In this document: one piece after another, positions 42,258-45,611 of the stretch
Numbering within the stretch: the stretch's first letter is position 1
Layout of the letters: each line of letters starts with the position of its first letter
Assembly: GCF_015558785.1 (NCBI RefSeq)
Contig: NZ_JADMOP010000004.1
Span: 1 to 45,611 of the forward strand
Length of the DNA stretch: 45,611 nucleotides
Reading direction: 5' to 3'
From: Collinsella aerofaciens
GTDB lineage: Bacteria; Actinomycetota; Coriobacteriia; Coriobacteriales; Coriobacteriaceae
Notes under the pieces: generated by a model
The model's input: only the letters and a program-made list of their open reading frames with translations
Told to the model about the DNA's origin: nothing
Databases searched by the model: none
Program-made: the position numbers and the translations under genes

Positions 42258-44603
42258 ATGGAAACGCTTGAACGCAACGAGTGGGCAGACGTTGCCCAAC
42301 TAGTCGAGATCACGAGCGATGCTGTCATCATCTGTGAGCTCGACGGAACCATTCTGCATGTGAATAATCGCTTACTTGGTTTGATGTGCGAGGAACGCGC
42401 CGACGTCATCGGTGGAGATGTTAAAGACGTCCTGTACTCATCCGCTTTTGAACGTGCGACGGAACATTGTCTGCCATTTGAAACTGATGGCTCCGAGAAC
42501 GAACTAATGCTCAAGCTGAGTGACGGCTCCTTTATCCCCGTCTTGGTTCGTGCGGGCTCCGTGACGCCTCCACGCATCTTTGGGCGCCGCGCGCCACGTG
42601 TCCTGGTGGCGCTCCATAGCATCGAAGAACAGTATTCTCACGACCGTCAACTCAAGCGTGCGTTATCGGAGCTTAGAGTGGCGAACAAGCGTCTCTCTGG
42701 CACGCTCTCGGTCATTATGAGCACTGTGGGCTCCGATGAGTTACCCAGCCTGCTTGATACTGTTTTGAACCAGCTTGTAGGAACGCTCGATGCTTCGGGT
42801 GCCGCTATCTATTTTTCTGAGAGCGGCGGTTTTAAACTTCGCGGTGTTTCCAAGGAGCTGTACGACAGCTACCTGCCCGAGTTTTTGCCGTATGGCGCTG
42901 GCATTCCGACGTATGTTCTTCGTGAGTCGCGTGCCTGTCGCTTGTCGATTCAACAGGACCTTGAGGGCGATAGGGCCGCCTCCGGTATGTTTATGGACCT
43001 GGACAATCGTTCTAAGCACCTGTTGCGCATGCAGGATATGCCTCCGTACCGCAGCGAGATCTGTCTTCCCGTTTTTTACGGTACGCAGATTCTTGGCGTG
43101 CTGGAAGTTGGTTGGAAACGCCCCCAGGCACCGCTCGCCTATGACGTTAATGTGCTCGAGGTCATTTGCGATTACCTGTCTATCCAGCTGGTCGGCATGG
43201 CATCGAGCCTTCGCTCCCGTCGCACGGCCGAGCTTGGCCGCTCGCTCAATGTCTTACGTGAAGAGTTGTTTGCCTTTCTAGACGATTCCGCCGCGGCTAC
43301 CCAGGCGGTATCGTCCGAGATCTGCAATATGCTTAACTGCCATTTTTGCCCTGTTGAGTATGACGCCAGTCTGGATTCCTACGTCATAGATTTTGAAGGT
43401 GGCAGTCGCGTTGCTTTGCCGGACGATCCCGAGAAGCTTTTCTTTTCCACGACGGCGCCAGCGGCACGTCTGGGGGCTGGCCCTGATGGCTTTGAGGCAT
43501 CTGTTTTGGGCGGTACGAGTGCCGAGGACCTTAAACACGTCCGTATAACTCGCGTTGACGAATCGATGCCTATGGGAGGCTGGCTTAGGGCGCACGGTCT
43601 GCCTTGTCAAGGTCTCTACGTTGACTCCGGCATCGAGGCGGGGCGCCCGCGCTCTGAGGGTGATGGCAAGCACAGTAACGACGCGATTGTTCCTGCTTCT
43701 GTTGCGAAGAGCCCTACGACGCGCGCGCTGCTGCTTCGTGATGGTAGCCAAGAGCCGATTGATGATCTTGAATATGACTACTTGGTGCACTTGGCGCATG
43801 ACTTTGAACTGATCTACGAAGGCGAATCTCAAAAGCGCGAGGAGCGCCGTATCGCTCAGACCCTTCAGATCGGCATGAGAAATTCCCTGGGGGATGTTCC
43901 GGGTATCGCAACCGATTCGGTGTACCTGTCGGCCACGAACTCGGCGTTGGTCGGCGGCGATTTCTATACGCTCATCCGTCTTCCCGACGACTGCGCCGTC
44001 ATGATTCTGGGTGATGTGTCTGGCAAAGGCATTGAGGCCGCATCGATGTCCGCGCTCGTCAAGACGGCCCTGACGGCATATGCCTGGGAGGGCGCTGGAC
44101 CGGCCCGTATGGCACGCTCCCTTAACAGCATGCTCATGGGCTTTTCGAGGGTCGAGACGTTCGTGACGGCCTTTATCGCCAAGATTGACCTTAAAGCCGG
44201 ACGCGCAACGTATTGTTCGGCGGGCCATCCTCCGACCATGGTCATCAGGCCAGAGTCGATGCCGCTGGGTGGCGGCGAGGCCCGTGGGGGAGAGGTTGAG
44301 CTGCTTGGATGCCAATCGGGCGTAATCGGTGCCTTTGAGAGCATGGTGTACGAGACAGGCGTGTTTACGTTTGCCCCCGGCGACATGCTCTTCATGTATA
44401 CGGATGGAACGATTGAGGCCCGCGACCGCACCGGAGCGTTCTTTGGCGAGCAGCGCTTGCGCGACCTTCTGCTTTCTATTTCGGGGGAGGGCGTGTCGGG
44501 CATTTGCGGCAAGGTCTTGGGCGAGCTTGACCGATTTACCGAATCGGCGCTGGACGATGACATTGCATTGGTGTCCCTTGAGTTTTTACGGGGTCGTTCA
44601 TAG
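42258..44603 (+). CDS. PAS/GAF-domain SpoIIE-type PP2C phosphatase
   Basis: This is a signalling phosphatase that probably dephosphorylates a STAS-domain anti-sigma antagonist. A PAS domain (about residues 8-90, ITSDAVIICELDGTILHVNNRLLGLM) comes first. A GAF domain (about 150-310) follows, and a second, weaker GAF-like region before the catalytic domain. The SpoIIE domain fills about the last 230 residues. Its metal-binding acidic residues are in GGDFYTL, ILGDVSGKGIEAASM, MYTDGTIEARD and DDDIALVSL. There is no membrane segment, so it is cytoplasmic. 781 aa. ATG 42258 is preferred to GTG 42246, since GGTGGGG lies at 42245-42251. The likely target is the STAS half of the next gene, 41 nt downstream. 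Confidence 0.92.
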   Translation: METLERNEWADVAQLVEITSDAVIICELDGTILHVNNRLLGLMCEERADVIGGDVKDVLYSSAFERATEHCLPFETDGSENELMLKLSDGSFIPVLVRAGSVTPPRIFGRRAPRVLVALHSIEEQYSHDRQLKRALSELRVANKRLSGTLSVIMSTVGSDELPSLLDTVLNQLVGTLDASGAAIYFSESGGFKLRGVSKELYDSYLPEFLPYGAGIPTYVLRESRACRLSIQQDLEGDRAASGMFMDLDNRSKHLLRMQDMPPYRSEICLPVFYGTQILGVLEVGWKRPQAPLAYDVNVLEVICDYLSIQLVGMASSLRSRRTAELGRSLNVLREELFAFLDDSAAATQAVSSEICNMLNCHFCPVEYDASLDSYVIDFEGGSRVALPDDPEKLFFSTTAPAARLGAGPDGFEASVLGGTSAEDLKHVRITRVDESMPMGGWLRAHGLPCQGLYVDSGIEAGRPRSEGDGKHSNDAIVPASVAKSPTTRALLLRDGSQEPIDDLEYDYLVHLAHDFELIYEGESQKREERRIAQTLQIGMRNSLGDVPGIATDSVYLSATNSALVGGDFYTLIRLPDDCAVMILGDVSGKGIEAASMSALVKTALTAYAWEGAGPARMARSLNSMLMGFSRVETFVTAFIAKIDLKAGRATYCSAGHPPTMVIRPESMPLGGGEARGGEVELLGCQSGVIGAFESMVYETGVFTFAPGDMLFMYTDGTIEARDRTGAFFGEQRLRDLLLSISGEGVSGICGKVLGELDRFTESALDDDIALVSLEFLRGRS

Positions 44604-44644
44604 ACGACGCTGGGCGGGCTGAATCCGCACGGTTGGGGAAACGA

Positions 44645-45427
44645 ATGCATCGAGTGGGCTTTTTTGGGAACCATGGTCGTATGAATGAGTGGAATGACAT
44701 AGCGGTTTTGACGCCACCGGGTGATGTCGACATCGCATCGGTGCCGGTGCTGCGCCGACGGTTGGATAATTTGATCGACCGGGGCGTGCGTCGCGTTGTC
44801 ATCAATTGCCAGGCCGTGGGCTTTATCGACTCGACAGGTTTGGCGTTTTTGCTTACACGTGCCAGAGAGCTCATGAGGCGAGAGGGCCTGCTTTCGCTTG
44901 TTAACGCCTCCGATGAGGTTATTCGCTTTTTGGAGATTGCCCGACTTGTCGACATCCTGCATGTTGCGGGTCCGGCACGGGAGTCTATTCCCGCCATTCC
45001 GGTGGGGGAGCTGCCTCGCTGGAGCAAGAGCGTCGAGGTCCGTCAAGGTATCGAGAACCTTCCATACTACCGACATCGCATCGCCGAACTCCTCGAATCG
45101 CTTCCGTTGCGCCGTGACGAGCGCTACGATGTCGCATTGGCGTCGGGGGAGGCGCTGGGTAATGCCTATGACCATGCGGGCGGTATCGGGTGCGTCCTGA
45201 CGGTTCAGGCCTATGGCGATCGCGTTGTGGTCGAGGTACTTGATCGAGGTGCCGGCTACTCTATCGATGAAACGAGCGAACCGGTCGCATCTGAGGAGCG
45301 CGGCCGTGGTATCAAGCTTATGCGTATGCTCGTCGATAACGTGGAGGTTGCTCGTCGTACGGACGGCGCCGGCACGCGTGTGCAGATGGTGAAGCTGTTT
45401 AACGGAGCGCCGGAATCGTGTGCCTAG
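44645..45427 (+). CDS. Fused anti-sigma antagonist (STAS) and RsbW-like serine kinase
   Basis: One 260-aa chain contains both halves of a partner switch. Residues about 14-110 are a STAS domain (PPGDVDIASVPVLRRRLDNLI, VGFIDSTGLAFLL) with phosphorylatable Ser63. Residues about 130-255 are a GHKL kinase of the SpoIIAB/RsbW type: an N-box with Glu169, Asn173 and His177 in GEALGNAYDHAGG, then DRGAGY and a glycine-rich lid RGRGIKLMRML. In SpoIIAA/SpoIIAB or RsbV/RsbW these are separate proteins. ATG 44645 follows GGTTGGGGA; TTG 44633 and ATG 44681 are alternatives. It lies after the SpoIIE phosphatase. No sigma factor gene is in the window. Confidence 0.88.
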   Translation: MHRVGFFGNHGRMNEWNDIAVLTPPGDVDIASVPVLRRRLDNLIDRGVRRVVINCQAVGFIDSTGLAFLLTRARELMRREGLLSLVNASDEVIRFLEIARLVDILHVAGPARESIPAIPVGELPRWSKSVEVRQGIENLPYYRHRIAELLESLPLRRDERYDVALASGEALGNAYDHAGGIGCVLTVQAYGDRVVVEVLDRGAGYSIDETSEPVASEERGRGIKLMRMLVDNVEVARRTDGAGTRVQMVKLFNGAPESCA

Positions 45428-45491
45428 CCAATCGCTTTAGCGCGTTTAGCTACCAAGAACATGCGGCAGGCAATTTTTTTGAAAAAAGTAC

Positions 45492-45520
45492 TTGCGTCTT
45501 TTGGACAACTCGCGTAAATT
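45492..45520 (+). promoter_or_regulatory. tRNA-Gly promoter
   Basis: TTGCGT (45492-45497), a 17-nt spacer and TAAATT (45515-45520), 12 nt before the tRNA. A T7 tract (45474-45480) and A6 tract (45482-45487) lie upstream, as at the tRNA-Leu promoter. Confidence 0.75.
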
Positions 45521-45532
45521 AATAACCCGCAA

Positions 45533-45608
45533 GCGGACATGGCTCAGTTGGTAGAGCACAACCTTGCCAAGGTTGGGGTCGCGGGTTCGAGCCCCGTTGT
45601 CCGCTCCA
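45533..45608 (+). tRNA. tRNA-Gly (anticodon GCC)
   Basis: The acceptor stem GCGGACA pairs with TGTCCGC (45598-45604), discriminator T, CCA encoded (45606-45608). The anticodon stem-loop is CAACC-TTGCCAA-GGTTG with GCC at 45566-45568. The T arm GCGGG-TTCGAGC-CCCGT closes normally. It ends three bases before the window edge. Confidence 0.97.
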
Positions 45609-45611
45609 TTG

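Overview
The window is about 45.6 kb of a moderately high-GC bacterial chromosome. It most resembles a Coriobacteriia genome, probably Collinsella or a close relative. The evidence is the actinobacterial order uvrC - rapZ - whiA - gap - pgk - tpiA - secG, an actinobacterial-type RapZ P-loop with Arg in place of Lys, tRNA genes with encoded CCA, and Tat-type lipoprotein binding proteins. The genus is inferred from gene order and sequence feel, not from a search. No phage, insertion sequence or CRISPR array is visible.

Layout. (1) 209-3716, plus strand: coaE, a membrane-anchored lytic transglycosylase and uvrB. (2) 3782-9904, minus strand: two FAD-dependent oxidoreductases, an Mrp-type Fe-S carrier ATPase and an LtaS-like phosphoglycerol transferase. 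(3) 10098-17243, plus: uvrA (with a candidate LexA box), ybaK, murJ and uvrC, so all three uvr genes lie in the window. (4) 17244-28126, plus: a sialic acid (nan) utilisation cluster. It holds a structured leader, a Tat lipoprotein binding protein, a permease, a fused permease-ATPase, an ATPase, two tandem alpha/beta hydrolases (the second lacking its nucleophile serine), NanA, a ROK kinase (NanK) and NanE. It sits between uvrC and rapZ, which are adjacent in many actinobacteria, so it is probably an insertion. (5) 28137-35281: rapZ, whiA, gap, pgk, tpiA, gpmI and secG; yvcK, often found between rapZ and whiA, is absent. (6) 35573-41515: a second complete peptide-type ABC transporter with separate permease and ATPase genes. 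(7) 41516-42108: a gene-free stretch with two about 125-nt hairpin elements of identical architecture. Their loops are conserved, but their 29-bp and 14-bp stems are unrelated in sequence. (8) 42109-45608: tRNA-Leu(GAG), a PAS/GAF/SpoIIE phosphatase, a single-chain STAS plus RsbW-like kinase protein, and tRNA-Gly(GCC).

How it works together. The nan cluster would import sialic acid, possibly de-O-acetylate it, cleave it to ManNAc plus pyruvate (NanA), phosphorylate ManNAc (NanK) and epimerise it to GlcNAc-6-P (NanE). No sialidase, nagA/nagB or nan regulator is in the window. The gap-pgk-tpiA-gpmI block covers the triose part of glycolysis. The last two protein genes look like a compact partner-switching regulator whose sigma factor is not encoded here.

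Most worth a second look: the paired hairpin elements at 41532-41964, the fused antagonist/anti-sigma kinase, the structured leader upstream of the sialic acid transporter, the catalytically dead esterase paralogue, and the different long-hairpin element in front of nanE.
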